Source: Actinomadura coerulea (lineage in GTDB: Bacteria > Actinomycetota > Actinomycetes > Streptosporangiales > Streptosporangiaceae). From it: a DNA stretch of 64,000 nucleotides. Made by a program: the position numbers and the translations under genes. The notes below the pieces were generated by a model that searched no databases, was not told where the DNA came from, and worked only from the letters and a program-made list of their open reading frames with translations. Below are positions 8,119 to 16,520 of the stretch, piece after piece. Position 1 is the stretch's first letter. Every line of letters starts with the position of its first letter. Location: assembly GCF_014208105.1 (NCBI RefSeq), contig NZ_JACHMQ010000001.1, positions 2,914,001-2,978,000 on the forward strand, written 5' to 3'.

Positions 8119-8802
8119 ATGCCAGCGGACGAGCAGGAAACCGGCACCGGCCGCGAACCCGGCACCGGCGGCCAGGACAACGGCATCAGCCGCAAGAACT
8201 TCATCGTCGCCGCGGGCGCGGCGGGCATCGGCGCGCTCGCGCTGCCCACCGCCGTGTCCGCGGTGACCGCGCCCGCGCAGGCCCGCACCGGGCAGCGGCC
8301 GCTCACCCCGACGCCCAAGTGCGACGACGGGGACGACACCCCGACGCACTCGCAGATGGAGGGCCCCTACTTCAAGCCCGGCTCCCCCGAGCGCGCGTCG
8401 ATCGTGACGCCCGGCATGCCGGGGACCCCCCTCACGGTGTCCGGGATCGTCTACTCGATGTCGTGCACGCCGGTGGCCCACGCCCTGCTCGACTTCTGGC
8501 AGGCGGATTATTACGGCAATTACGACAACTACGGCTACAAGCTCCGTGGGCATCAATACACGGACGCGGCGGGACGATTCACCCTCACGACGATCGTTCC
8601 GGGCCTCTACCCCGGCCGCACCCGGCACATCCACGTCAAGGCCCAGGCCCCCTACCAGCAGATCCTGACGACGCAGCTGTACTTCCCGAACGAGCCCCGG
8701 AACAGCTCCGACATGCTCTACGACCCGGCGCTGCTCATGAAGGTCCAGACCGGTCCCAGCGGACGCACCGCGAAGTTCGACTTCGTCCTCCAGGTTCCCT
8801 GA
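8119..8802 (+). CDS. Exported intradiol ring-cleavage dioxygenase family protein
   Basis: 227 residues. Intradiol dioxygenases open catechol-type rings between the hydroxylated carbons using a non-haem Fe(III) held by two Tyr and two His. All four are visible: Y135 (GNY), Y164 (GLYPGR), H170 and H172 (RHIH). Residues 22-50 look like an export signal (SRKNFIVAAGAAGIGALALP...), with a lone Arg-Lys pair where a Tat signal would have Arg-Arg. Start ATG 8119 has GAGAGGAA about 7 bases upstream. The protein belongs to the exported actinomycete group known to act on lignin-type aromatics; the substrate here is unknown. A strong terminator follows. Divergent AraC gene upstream. Confidence 0.88.
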   Translation: MPADEQETGTGREPGTGGQDNGISRKNFIVAAGAAGIGALALPTAVSAVTAPAQARTGQRPLTPTPKCDDGDDTPTHSQMEGPYFKPGSPERASIVTPGMPGTPLTVSGIVYSMSCTPVAHALLDFWQADYYGNYDNYGYKLRGHQYTDAAGRFTLTTIVPGLYPGRTRHIHVKAQAPYQQILTTQLYFPNEPRNSSDMLYDPALLMKVQTGPSGRTAKFDFVLQVP

Positions 8803-8848
8803 CCGGGGGTTCCGCGGCCGGATTCCGTCACCGCTCCCGCGGAATCCC

Positions 8849-8884
8849 GCCCCCGCCAAGGCACCGGCGCGCCTTGGCGGGGGC
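8849..8884 (+). terminator. Hairpin terminator after the dioxygenase gene
   Basis: Perfect 14-bp stem GCCCCCGCCAAGGC / GCCTTGGCGGGGGC with an 8-base loop, starting 46 bases after the dioxygenase stop. There is no U-run, as is common for actinobacterial terminators. Confidence 0.7.
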
Positions 8885-9067
8885 TCCCGCCCATGTGACC
8901 GCGGGGCCCCCGCCTGCGGCTTTTCGTGAGGTTCCCCCGGCGCGCCGCGCCGTTTCGCGGGGAACGGGACCGAGACGTGATGCGATTCGCCCACGAAACG
9001 GCAAAGGAATGGATAGTCTCCCACCGATCACTTTTGGTTGTGTAAGGAATCTGGGAGCACACGCCAC

Positions 9068-10189
9068 ATGAGCGCTGCCAACCGGGCACAGGTCATCACA
9101 CGGTGGGGGGCCATCGCCTTCATGGCGGCCGCGGTCCTGACCGCCACCGCCGGTGGCTTCGCCCAGTCCTATGCCGGTCTCTACCACTGGGCCCTCGAAC
9201 ACGGCCTGCGGGGCTGGAAGGCCGAGTCGTTCCCCCTGCTGGTCGACCTGTTCATCATCGTCGGGGAACTCGGGCTGTTCCTGCTGGCCATAGACGCCTT
9301 CGTCATCAAGCGCCGGGCCCTGATGAGCTGGCTCGACTTCTGCCTGCCGCTGACCATCGCCCTCGCGGGCTGGACGGCCAGCCTCATCTTCAACGTCGGC
9401 CATGTCGGCCACAAGACCTTCTCCTTCCAGGCGACGGCCGCGGTCCCGCCGATCGTGTCGATGCTCGGCCTGTTCGTCCTGTTGCGGACGCTGCACCGGT
9501 ACGTGTCGCAGCGGACAGAGGAGGAGGAGGCCAAGCAGCCCGAGCCGCAGACGCGCGCGATCGCCGGGCCGGTCACGCTGAACCAGATCACTCTGATGCC
9601 GCTGCGCAACACCGGCCCGTTCCCGCAGATCCAGGTGCCCGGGTACTCCGGCAAGGCGATCGAGTCCGGGACCGCGGGCAGGTCCGCCGAGGCCAAGGGC
9701 GCGCCCGCGGGCGAGGCGGCACGGGCTCCGGCCGCACCGGCCGCCTCCGCTCCGGCCGCGGCTCCCGCCGCGACCGCGGCCCCCGAGCCCGCCCCGGCCC
9801 CGGCCCCCGAGCCGGAGCCGGAGCTGGCGGTGGTCAGCGCGGCGTCGCGCGGCAGCCTCAACGGGCGCAGCTCCTACGGCACCGTCCCCGAGGAGGACGT
9901 GCCCGCAGGGCCCGCGCCGGAGAACCTGCGGTCCCTCGTCATCGACATCCTCGAACGCCGCCACGGCGACGTCGCCGCGACGCTCGCCGAGGTCAGGGCC
10001 GAGGGCTACCGCTGCGACGAGGCGGAGATCCAGCGGATCAGCGACAACCACTGGTTCCCGTACGCGGTGTACCGGCTTCTGGCCAAGCACCACGGCGACG
10101 GTGAGCTGGTCGCCCAGGAGCTGAAGGCCCAGGGCATCGTCTACGACCAGGTGACGCTGGACGCGCTCGTCCAGTCCTGGCGCGTCTGA
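9068..10189 (+). CDS. DUF2637 membrane protein
   Basis: 373 residues. The first ~135 residues hold four hydrophobic helices in the DUF2637 arrangement (an N-terminal helix, LVDLFIIVGELGLFLLAIDAF, FCLPLTIALAGWTASLIFNVGH, and AAVPPIVSMLGLFVLLRTL). A long Ala/Pro/Glu-rich linker follows (about 205-270), then a soluble helical C-terminal domain (about 280-370) with two related segments beginning DILERRHGDVAATLAEVRAEG and RLLAKHHGDGELVAQELKAQG. DUF2637 proteins occur in actinomycetes near replication/transfer genes on plasmids but also alone on chromosomes; function unknown. ATG 9068 is preferred over GTG 9038 because GGGAG lies at 9052-9056. A convergent terminator closes the unit. Confidence 0.8.
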   Translation: MSAANRAQVITRWGAIAFMAAAVLTATAGGFAQSYAGLYHWALEHGLRGWKAESFPLLVDLFIIVGELGLFLLAIDAFVIKRRALMSWLDFCLPLTIALAGWTASLIFNVGHVGHKTFSFQATAAVPPIVSMLGLFVLLRTLHRYVSQRTEEEEAKQPEPQTRAIAGPVTLNQITLMPLRNTGPFPQIQVPGYSGKAIESGTAGRSAEAKGAPAGEAARAPAAPAASAPAAAPAATAAPEPAPAPAPEPEPELAVVSAASRGSLNGRSSYGTVPEEDVPAGPAPENLRSLVIDILERRHGDVAATLAEVRAEGYRCDEAEIQRISDNHWFPYAVYRLLAKHHGDGELVAQELKAQGIVYDQVTLDALVQSWRV

Positions 10190-10211
10190 CGCCGCGCTCT
10201 TCCGCGCGTTC

Positions 10212-10247
10212 CGGAACGGCCGCCCGCCACCGCGGGCGGCCGTTCCG
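10212..10247. terminator. Bidirectional hairpin terminator
   Basis: Perfect 16-bp stem CGGAACGGCCGCCCGC / GCGGGCGGCCGTTCCG with loop CACC, placed between the convergent DUF2637 and MFS genes (stops at 10189 and 10280). Confidence 0.8.
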
Positions 10248-10279
10248 CGTTAGCGGGAGGCCTTCGGCCGGGGCCGGGG

Positions 10280-11989
10280 TCAGGCGGTGCCGCGGCCCGC
10301 CTTCTGCAGGGCGGGCTCGCCGGCGTCGTCGTCATGCACGTACCGGCGCCCGCGCAGCAGCGACACCAGCGCCGCGACCAGCGACATCGCGATCGCCATG
10401 CCGAACACGATGACCAGGCCGTGGTGGAACGGCTCGGAGATCAGGTGCGGGAAGTACGAGCGGCCCGTGAGCGTGGCCACGTCGTCCGGCGCGAGCCCGC
10501 CGAGCACGTGGAACGGCGCGAGCAGGTTCTGGATCGGGTTGTAGCCGAGGAACGCGGCGAACAGCGTGCCGACCGGTGGCAGCTGCCCCACCTGCGCGGC
10601 CGGCCCGGCGGGGACGCCGTGCTCGGTCAGGCCCCGCGTCAGCGTCCTCGGCAGCGTGTCCGCCAGCCCCGCGATCATCAGTGAGAAGAACACGCCGATC
10701 GACAGCACCATGCCGGCGTTCATGAAGGTGGCGCGCATCCCGGAGGCCACGCCGCGCTGGTCCGCCGGGACCGAGTTCATGATCGCGGTGGTGTTGGGGG
10801 CGGCGAACAGCCCGGAGCCGATCCCGTTGAGGAAGATCAGCAGCGCGAAGGTGGTGTACCCGAAGTCGGTCGGGATCACCAGCAGCCCGGCGAACGCCAG
10901 CGCCGACAGCACCAGGCCGCCGGAGGCGAACGCGCGGGCGCCGTGCCAGTCCGACAGGTGTCCCGAGATCGGCCCGGCGACCAGGAAGCCGGCGGTGAGC
11001 GGCAGCAGGTAGATGCCCGCCCACAGCGGGGTGGCCTCGTAGTCGTAGCCGTGCAGCGGCAGCCAGATGCCCTGCAGCCAGATGATCAGCATGAACTGCA
11101 TCCCGCCGCGCGAGATCGCGGCGAGCAGCCCGGCCAGGTTGCCGGCCGCGAACGCCCGGACGCGGAACAGGCTCAGGTGGAACATCGGCTGCTCGACCCT
11201 GGTCTCGATCCAGCAGAACAGCGCCAGGACGGCGGCGCCGCCGATCATCCCGGCGAGCACCCAGGGGTTCGTCCAGCCCATGTCGTGACCGCCGTAGGGC
11301 TGGATCCCATAGGTGATCGCGGCGAGCAGCGCGGTCAGCCCGACCGCGAACGTCACGTTGCCGAGCCAGTCGATCCTCGCGCCGACCGCCCGCTTGGCGG
11401 TCTCGACCAGGCTCCGGTACGCCCAGACGGTCCCGAGGATCCCGATGGGCGCGGAGGCGAAGAACACCAGCCGCCAGTTGATCTCGCTCAGCAGCCCGCC
11501 GGCGACCAGGCCGATGAACGTCCCGGCGATGCCCGCGACCTGGTTGACCCCCATCGCCATGCCGCGCCGGTGGGCGGGGAACGCGTCGGTGAGGATCGCG
11601 GCCGAGTTCGCCATGAGCATGGCGCCTCCGATCCCCTGGAAGACCCGCCAGCCGATGAGCCAGAGCGCCCCGGCTCCCCCGTGCAGCGGGTCCAGCGCCA
11701 GCACGAGCGTCCCGACCGTGAAGACCGCGAACCCGGCGTTGTACATCCGGACGCGCCCGAACATGTCCCCGAGCCGCCCGAGCGTCACCACCAGCACCGC
11801 CGAGACGAGCATGTAGCCCATCAGCATCCACAGCAGGTAGCTGACGTTGCCCGGTTCCAGGGGGTTCAGATGGATGCCGCGGAAGATCGCCGGCAGCGAG
11901 ATGATCACGATCGAGGAGTTGAGCGTGGCCAGCAGCATGCCGAGCGTCGTGTTGCTCAGCGCGATCCACGGATAGTGCTTGGACGGCAC
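10280..11989 (-). CDS. MFS transporter, DHA2 (14-TM) drug efflux family
   Basis: 569 residues with about 14 hydrophobic helices. Family motifs are present: the N-terminal NSSIVIISLPAI segment, motif A (LGRLGDMFGRVRMY) and motif C-like glycine-rich helix 5 (GIAGTFIGLVAGGLL). DHA2 proteins export drugs and amphiphiles by proton antiport. The start is GTG 11989 with GGGAGGG 7 bases upstream. The 87-bp divergent gap to the PPOX gene contains TAGTT-N9-AACTA (12013-12031), a possible operator. No regulator gene is adjacent. Confidence 0.92.
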   Translation of the reverse strand: MPSKHYPWIALSNTTLGMLLATLNSSIVIISLPAIFRGIHLNPLEPGNVSYLLWMLMGYMLVSAVLVVTLGRLGDMFGRVRMYNAGFAVFTVGTLVLALDPLHGGAGALWLIGWRVFQGIGGAMLMANSAAILTDAFPAHRRGMAMGVNQVAGIAGTFIGLVAGGLLSEINWRLVFFASAPIGILGTVWAYRSLVETAKRAVGARIDWLGNVTFAVGLTALLAAITYGIQPYGGHDMGWTNPWVLAGMIGGAAVLALFCWIETRVEQPMFHLSLFRVRAFAAGNLAGLLAAISRGGMQFMLIIWLQGIWLPLHGYDYEATPLWAGIYLLPLTAGFLVAGPISGHLSDWHGARAFASGGLVLSALAFAGLLVIPTDFGYTTFALLIFLNGIGSGLFAAPNTTAIMNSVPADQRGVASGMRATFMNAGMVLSIGVFFSLMIAGLADTLPRTLTRGLTEHGVPAGPAAQVGQLPPVGTLFAAFLGYNPIQNLLAPFHVLGGLAPDDVATLTGRSYFPHLISEPFHHGLVIVFGMAIAMSLVAALVSLLRGRRYVHDDDAGEPALQKAGRGTA

Positions 11990-12012
11990 GCCGCACCCTC
12001 CCCCGTATCAGA

Positions 12013-12031
12013 TAGTTTCTTACGCTAACTA
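12013..12031. promoter_or_regulatory. Inverted repeat between divergent MFS and PPOX genes
   Basis: TAGTT-TCTTACGCT-AACTA, 5-bp arms in an AT-rich island of a very GC-rich gap, about 25 bp before the MFS start. On the plus strand TAGGCT (12064-12069) lies 7 bases before the PPOX GTG, a possible -10 for a leaderless mRNA. Confidence 0.3.
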
Positions 12032-12076
12032 ATCATAAACCCGTCGAAACCGGCCAGTCTGGATAGGCTTACTCCG

Positions 12077-12478
12077 GTGGACGGACGACACCGGCTGGAC
12101 CTCGCCGACGAGCGCCTCATCGCCTTCTGGCGGGAACGCCATGTGTGCACCCTCGTCACCCTCCGCCCGGACGGCACCCCGCACTCGGTCCCCGTCGGGG
12201 CGACGCTGGACGCCGGAACCGTGCGCGTGATCACCTCGGCCTCCTCGGCGAAGGCCCGCCACGTCCGCGACGCCGGCGCGTCCGGCCTGCCCGTCGCGGT
12301 CACGCAGGTGGACGGCCGCCGCTGGTCGACCATCGAGGGCCGCGCCGTCCTGCGGACCGACCCCGCCTCGGTGGCCCGCGCGGAGGAGCTCTACACCGCC
12401 CGCTACAAGCCCCCGCGCCCGAACCCGAACCGCGTCGTCATCGAGATCACCCCGACCCGGGTCCTGGGCAACCTCTGA
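12077..12478 (+). CDS. PPOX-class split-barrel protein (probable F420-dependent)
   Basis: 133 residues of the pyridoxamine-5'-phosphate-oxidase-like split beta-barrel fold, close in form to the Rv1155-type F420-dependent subgroup: LADERLIAFWRERHVCTLVTLRPDGTPHSVPVGATLD, then ITSASSAKARHVRDAG, and a C-terminal VVIEITPTRVLG. Such proteins reduce small substrates with F420H2 or flavin; substrate not predictable. GTG 12077 fits the expected N-terminal length. Divergent from the DHA2 transporter; no evident operon partner. Confidence 0.85.
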   Translation: MDGRHRLDLADERLIAFWRERHVCTLVTLRPDGTPHSVPVGATLDAGTVRVITSASSAKARHVRDAGASGLPVAVTQVDGRRWSTIEGRAVLRTDPASVARAEELYTARYKPPRPNPNRVVIEITPTRVLGNL

Positions 12479-12585
12479 CACCGTCCCGGCCTCCGGTGCC
12501 GCGCGCCTGGTGGGCACGGTCCATCGGTGAGGTGTCGCCGGTGCAAGCGGCGGCACATCCGGATCCGGCCAGCCCGGTCCCCGCG

Positions 12586-14784
12586 TCAGCCGCGGGCGGT
12601 GGCGACGGCCGCCTGGCCGAGGCTGATGCCGCCGTCGTTGGGCGGGACGCGGTGGTGCGTCAGCACGTCGAAGCCCGCGTCGGTCAGGCCGGAGACGGCG
12701 CGGTCGAGCAGGAGCATGTTCTGGAACACCCCACCGGAGAGCGCGACCGTGCCGATGCCCGTCTCCGACCTGATGCGGGAGGCGGCGTCGACGACCAGAG
12801 CCGCGACGCCGTTGTGGAACCGCGCGGCGATCACCGGGACGGGGACGCCGGCCCTGAGGTCGCTCACCACCGCGTCCACGATCTCGCCGCCCGGGACCGT
12901 GAAGCCGGCCGTGCCGCTCAGGGTCGCCGGGTAGACACCGGTCTCGGCGGGATCGGCGCACTGCTCCAGTTCGATGGCGGCCTGCCCCTCGTAGTCGACG
13001 CGGTCGCGGACGCCGAGGACGGCGGCGACCGCGTCGAAGAGGCGGCCCATGCTGGAGGTCGGCGGAGCGTTGACGCCGTGCCGGGCCATGGCGGTCACCG
13101 CGGCCCAGCCGGGGCGGCGGGCCACCGGCAGGTCGTCCGGGACCCCGTAGGCCGCCGCCATGCGCCACGGCTCGCGGATCGCCGCGGCGCCGCCGGGCAG
13201 CGGAACCGGTTCCAGATGCCCGGCGCGCTCGAAGCCGCGCAGGTCGGCGACCAGGAACTCGCCGCCCCACAGGGTGCCGTCGGTCCCGTACCCGGTGCCG
13301 TCGAACGCGACGCCGATCACCGGGCCGGTCGCGCCGTTGTCGGCGAGGCAGGAGGCGATGTGCGCGTGGTGGTGCTGGACGGCGATCCCCGGCAGGTCCT
13401 GGTCGAGCGCGTACTTGGTGGACAGGTACTCCGGGTGCGGGTCGTAGGCGATCAGTTCGGGCGCGATGCCGAACAGCCGCCGGAAGTGGCCGATGCCCTC
13501 CTCGAAGGCGCGGAGCGTCTCGTGGTTCTCCAGGTCGCCGATGTGGTGGGAGACGAACGCCCGGCCGTCGCGGGTCAGGCAGAACGTGTTCTTCAGCTCC
13601 GCGCCGCACGCCAGCACCGGGCGACCCACGGGGACGGGGATCGGCTCCGGCGCGTAGCCGCGGGACCGGCGGACGGGGAGCGGCCGGCCGCGGAACGTCC
13701 GCATCACGGAGTCGTCGGTGCGGGTGTGGATGGGGCGGTCGTGCAGGAGGAAGGCGTCGGCGATGCCGGCGAGCCGCTCGACGGCGTCCTCGTCGCGGTA
13801 GGCGATCGGCTCGTCGGAGACGTTCCCGCTGGTCAGGACGGTGGGCTCGGTGACGAGCAGGTGGTGCAGCGGGGTGTAGGGCAGCATGAGGCCGACGGAC
13901 CCGTTGCCCGGTGCGACCGCGTCCGCGAGGGCGGCGTCCGGCCGGCGTCGCGCGAGCACGATCGGGCGCCGCGGCCCGGTGAGCAGGTCCTCCTCGGCCT
14001 CCGAGAGTTCGCACAGGCCCCGGGCCGCCTCCAGGTCGGGGACCATCACGGCGAACGGCTTGGCCTCGCGGTGCTTGCGGGAGCGCAGCGCGGCGACCGC
14101 ACCGGCGTCCGCCGCCCGCGCCGCGAGGTGGTAGCCGCCGAGGCCCTTGACCGCGAGGACCCCGCCCTGCGCCAGCATCGTCCGCGCGGCCTCCAGGGGC
14201 ACGTCGGCGTGGGGGCGCAGGGCGAGGGACGGGCCGCAGGCCGGGCAGCACACCGGCTGGGCGTGGAACCTGCGGTCGGCCGGGTCCCCGTATTCGGCGG
14301 CGCACGGTCCGCACATCGCGAAGCCCGCCATGGTGGTGTTCGGACGGTCGTAGGGAACGCCCGTGACGATCGTGAAGCGCGGCCCGCAGCCGGTGCAGTT
14401 GATGAACGGATACCGGTGGCGCCGGTCGCCCGGATCGCGCATCTCGCGCAGGCAGTCGTCGCAGGTGGCGGCGTCCCACGACACGAGGGCCCGGCGCTCG
14501 CCCGACGCGTCGCTGCCCACGATGGCGAAGCCGCCGCGCCCCACGGCGTCCAGCTCCCGTGTGGTGACGCGCTCGACGAGGGCGAGCCGGGGCGGGCGCG
14601 TGCGCAGCCCGTCCAGGAACCGCCCGACCTCGTCGGGGTCGCCCTCGACCTCGATGAAAACGCCGCCCGCGTCGTTGCCGACCAGCCCCGACAGCCCGAG
14701 GCCGGTCGCGAGACCGTGCACGAACGGCCGGAAACCGACGCCCTGCACGACCCCCTCGACGCGGACACCGACCCTGACGTCCAC
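12586..14784 (-). CDS. hypF: Carbamoyltransferase HypF (hydrogenase maturation)
   Basis: 732 residues with the full HypF domain order: an N-terminal acylphosphatase (GVVQGVGFRPFVHGLA), two zinc fingers built from Cys pairs (CDDC ... CTGC and CGPC ... CCPAC), a YrdC-like domain (VKGLGGYHLAARA ... PYTPLHHLL), and a C-terminal Kae1-like domain with HHHAHIASC. HypF makes the carbamoyl group that becomes the CN ligands of the [NiFe] centre, working with HypE. No hypA-E or hydrogenase gene is in the window, so it is an orphan here. The start is GTG 14784; the ribosome site is weak. Confidence 0.95.
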   Translation of the reverse strand: MDVRVGVRVEGVVQGVGFRPFVHGLATGLGLSGLVGNDAGGVFIEVEGDPDEVGRFLDGLRTRPPRLALVERVTTRELDAVGRGGFAIVGSDASGERRALVSWDAATCDDCLREMRDPGDRRHRYPFINCTGCGPRFTIVTGVPYDRPNTTMAGFAMCGPCAAEYGDPADRRFHAQPVCCPACGPSLALRPHADVPLEAARTMLAQGGVLAVKGLGGYHLAARAADAGAVAALRSRKHREAKPFAVMVPDLEAARGLCELSEAEEDLLTGPRRPIVLARRRPDAALADAVAPGNGSVGLMLPYTPLHHLLVTEPTVLTSGNVSDEPIAYRDEDAVERLAGIADAFLLHDRPIHTRTDDSVMRTFRGRPLPVRRSRGYAPEPIPVPVGRPVLACGAELKNTFCLTRDGRAFVSHHIGDLENHETLRAFEEGIGHFRRLFGIAPELIAYDPHPEYLSTKYALDQDLPGIAVQHHHAHIASCLADNGATGPVIGVAFDGTGYGTDGTLWGGEFLVADLRGFERAGHLEPVPLPGGAAAIREPWRMAAAYGVPDDLPVARRPGWAAVTAMARHGVNAPPTSSMGRLFDAVAAVLGVRDRVDYEGQAAIELEQCADPAETGVYPATLSGTAGFTVPGGEIVDAVVSDLRAGVPVPVIAARFHNGVAALVVDAASRIRSETGIGTVALSGGVFQNMLLLDRAVSGLTDAGFDVLTHHRVPPNDGGISLGQAAVATARG

Positions 14785-14898
14785 CCCGCCATTCTGCCTT
14801 CCCGATCACCGTCGGCGACCGAAGGCGGCTACAGGGCGTGTCTCAACGACGACTCCGCGAAAGGCGGGGCGGACGCCGGGCGTGTTCGGCGCCGGAGG

Positions 14899-15528
14899 TC
14901 ACTGCTCCCCGGTGTACATGGCGATGGTGAAGTCCGCCGCGGTGCGGGCGGTGGCCTCGTCGGCGCCGGCCGCGACGTCGGCGGCGTACCAGCCCTCGCC
15001 GGCCTGCCGCGCGAACTCGCGGCCCTCCTCGGACATGGCCCAGGAGTCGCCGAGCTTGGCCCGGGCGTCCTCGCCGGACTCCACGTGGATGGTGAGGCCG
15101 AGGAGCCCCATGTCCCAGCCGATGCCGACGACGCCCGGGCCGAACTGGTTCTGCGAAGGGTCGACGAGGGCGGTGTGCTCCAGTTCGAACCGGGTCCGGC
15201 CGTCCGCCTCGGGGGTCAGCCGGACCTCGATCCAGGTGGTCTGGCCGCCGTACTCCCACGTCGCCGCGAACCCCTTCGGCGGGTCGCAGCGCTCGATCGT
15301 CCCGCTGGCGTTGCCCTCCAGATGGAAGCGGCCGCCGAGCCGCAGGTCGCCGGAGACCGGCAGGAACCAGCGGGAGATCCGCTCGGGGTCGGTGACGGCG
15401 TTCCACAGGTCGTCGACGCCGGTGTCGTAGACCCTGGTGATCGTCGCGGTCCTCGCGGTGCCGGACTCCAGCGCCTTCTCGCCCACCGTGCGGGTGACCG
15501 TGTTGATCTGGCCGGTGACTTCGATCAT
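14899..15528 (-). CDS. SRPBCC/AHSA1-type START-like protein
   Basis: 209 residues. The central part has the AHSA1/Aha1-N-like lipid-binding fold pattern: TRVYDTGVDDLWNAVTDPERISRWFLPVSGDLRLGGRFHLEGNASGTIERCDPPKGFAATWEY. The C-terminal 60 residues hold a second helical stretch (GLLGLTIHV ... WAMSEEGREFARQAGEGWYAADVAAG). Members bind small hydrophobic ligands; many are paired with an ArsR regulator exactly as here: the start ATG (15526-15528) overlaps the regulator stop (ATGA), implying translational coupling. GGGAGCGAGAC precedes the start. Confidence 0.9.
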   Translation of the reverse strand: MIEVTGQINTVTRTVGEKALESGTARTATITRVYDTGVDDLWNAVTDPERISRWFLPVSGDLRLGGRFHLEGNASGTIERCDPPKGFAATWEYGGQTTWIEVRLTPEADGRTRFELEHTALVDPSQNQFGPGVVGIGWDMGLLGLTIHVESGEDARAKLGDSWAMSEEGREFARQAGEGWYAADVAAGADEATARTAADFTIAMYTGEQ

Positions 15529-15881
15529 GTCTCGCTCCCTGGGTCGTCCTGATGCGTGCGGTGTGCGCGCTTCCCGCGGGCGATCTCGGTCGCCAGGGCG
15601 TCCAGACGCGGCGTCCAGGGCCGGCGGAAGCGTTCGAGCCACGCGTCCAACTCCTGCAGCGGTGCTGAGTCGACAGCGTAGAGCCGGCGCGTCCGCTCCG
15701 CCCGCACGACGGCGAATCCGCTGTCGCGCAGCACCTTCAGGTGCTGGGACACGGCGGGCTGGGAGATCCCGAACTCCTGCCGGACGACCGCCGTCACCTC
15801 GCCGGACGAGCGCTCGCCCTCGGCGAGCAGCTCGAGGATCCGGCGCCGGACGGGGTCGCCCACCACAAGAAACGCGTGCAC
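15525..15881 (-). CDS. ArsR family transcriptional regulator
   Basis: 118 residues with a winged helix-turn-helix: VGDPVRRRILELLAEGERSSGEVTAVVRQEFGISQPAVSQHLKVLRDSGFAVVRAERTRRLYAVD. No metal-binding Cys motif is seen, so this is the non-metal subgroup that commonly controls a linked SRPBCC gene. I place the start at GTG 15881 (VHAFLVVGDPV), where homologous proteins begin, rather than at ATG 15917. A perfect inverted repeat abuts this GTG. The overlap with the SRPBCC gene is 4 bases. Confidence 0.9.
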   Translation of the reverse strand: MHAFLVVGDPVRRRILELLAEGERSSGEVTAVVRQEFGISQPAVSQHLKVLRDSGFAVVRAERTRRLYAVDSAPLQELDAWLERFRRPWTPRLDALATEIARGKRAHRTHQDDPGSET

Positions 15882-15915
15882 GTAACCCAAGTTACAGGCT
15901 CGGCTTATATAAGCC
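15882..15915 (-). promoter_or_regulatory. Two perfect inverted repeats at the ArsR operon start
   Basis: GTAAC-CCAA-GTTAC (15882-15895) ends one base from the arsR GTG, and GGCTTATATAAGCC (15902-15915) is a perfect 14-bp palindrome just upstream that includes a TATAAG-like -10 element. The arrangement suits autorepression of the arsR-SRPBCC operon. Confidence 0.55.
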
Positions 15916-15926
15916 AAATCTCAAGT

Positions 15927-16520
15927 TCAGTATCCCGCGAGAAGCCGCTCGAACGGAACGGGCGCCTCGTACGGGTCGTCCTTCGCCGGGGCCGGACGGG
16001 CCTCCACCAGGGCGGCCAGTTCGGCGCCGGCCCGGGCGACGCGCTCGGGCAGGGCGGTCTCGGCGCTCCCCCAGTCCTCGGACGCCGCGTAGACGCCGGT
16101 CGGGACGACGCTAGCGCGCAGGTACGCGAACAGGGGCCGCATCGTGTAATCGATCGCCAGGGAGTGCCGGGCGGTGCCGCCGGTCGCGCCGAGCAGCACC
16201 GGCGTGCCCTCCAGGGAGCCGCGTTCCAGGACGTCGAAGAACGTCTTGAACAGCCCGCTGAAGGACGCGTTGAAGACCGGTGTCACGGCGATGAGGCCGT
16301 CGGCGTTCGCCACCGTCTCGGCGGCGGCGCGGAACGTCCCGGACGGGAAGCCGGTCAGGGTCGCGTCGACCATGGCGTGCGCGTGGTCGCGCAGCTCGAT
16401 CGTCTCGACGGTCGCGTCCCCGCGGAGGGCGCCGGCCGCCGCCTCGGCGAGGCGGTCGGCCAGGAGCCGGGTGGACGAGGGCTGCCCGAGCCCGGCGGAG
16501 ACGACGGCGAGCGTGGTCAT
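15927..16520 (-). CDS. NADPH-dependent FMN reductase, LLM-partner (CE1759-like)
   Basis: 197 residues with a flavodoxin-like FMN_red fold: VVSAGLGQPSSTRLLADRLAEA (phosphate-binding loop), TPVFNASFSGLFKTFFDVL and GATGGTARHSLAIDYTMRPLF. It supplies reduced FMN. The start overlaps the end of the upstream LLM monooxygenase gene by four bases (ATGA at 16517-16520), so the two are a coupled pair like the CE1758/CE1759 flavin duo of corynebacteria. GAGGGGG precedes the start. Confidence 0.88.
   Translation of the reverse strand: MTTLAVVSAGLGQPSSTRLLADRLAEAAAGALRGDATVETIELRDHAHAMVDATLTGFPSGTFRAAAETVANADGLIAVTPVFNASFSGLFKTFFDVLERGSLEGTPVLLGATGGTARHSLAIDYTMRPLFAYLRASVVPTGVYAASEDWGSAETALPERVARAGAELAALVEARPAPAKDDPYEAPVPFERLLAGY

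Noticed and set aside
12145..15552. A 1135-codon open frame on the plus strand opposite hypF and the SRPBCC gene
   Set aside because: Shadow ORF; hypF and the arsR operon on the minus strand carry clear domains and ribosome sites.
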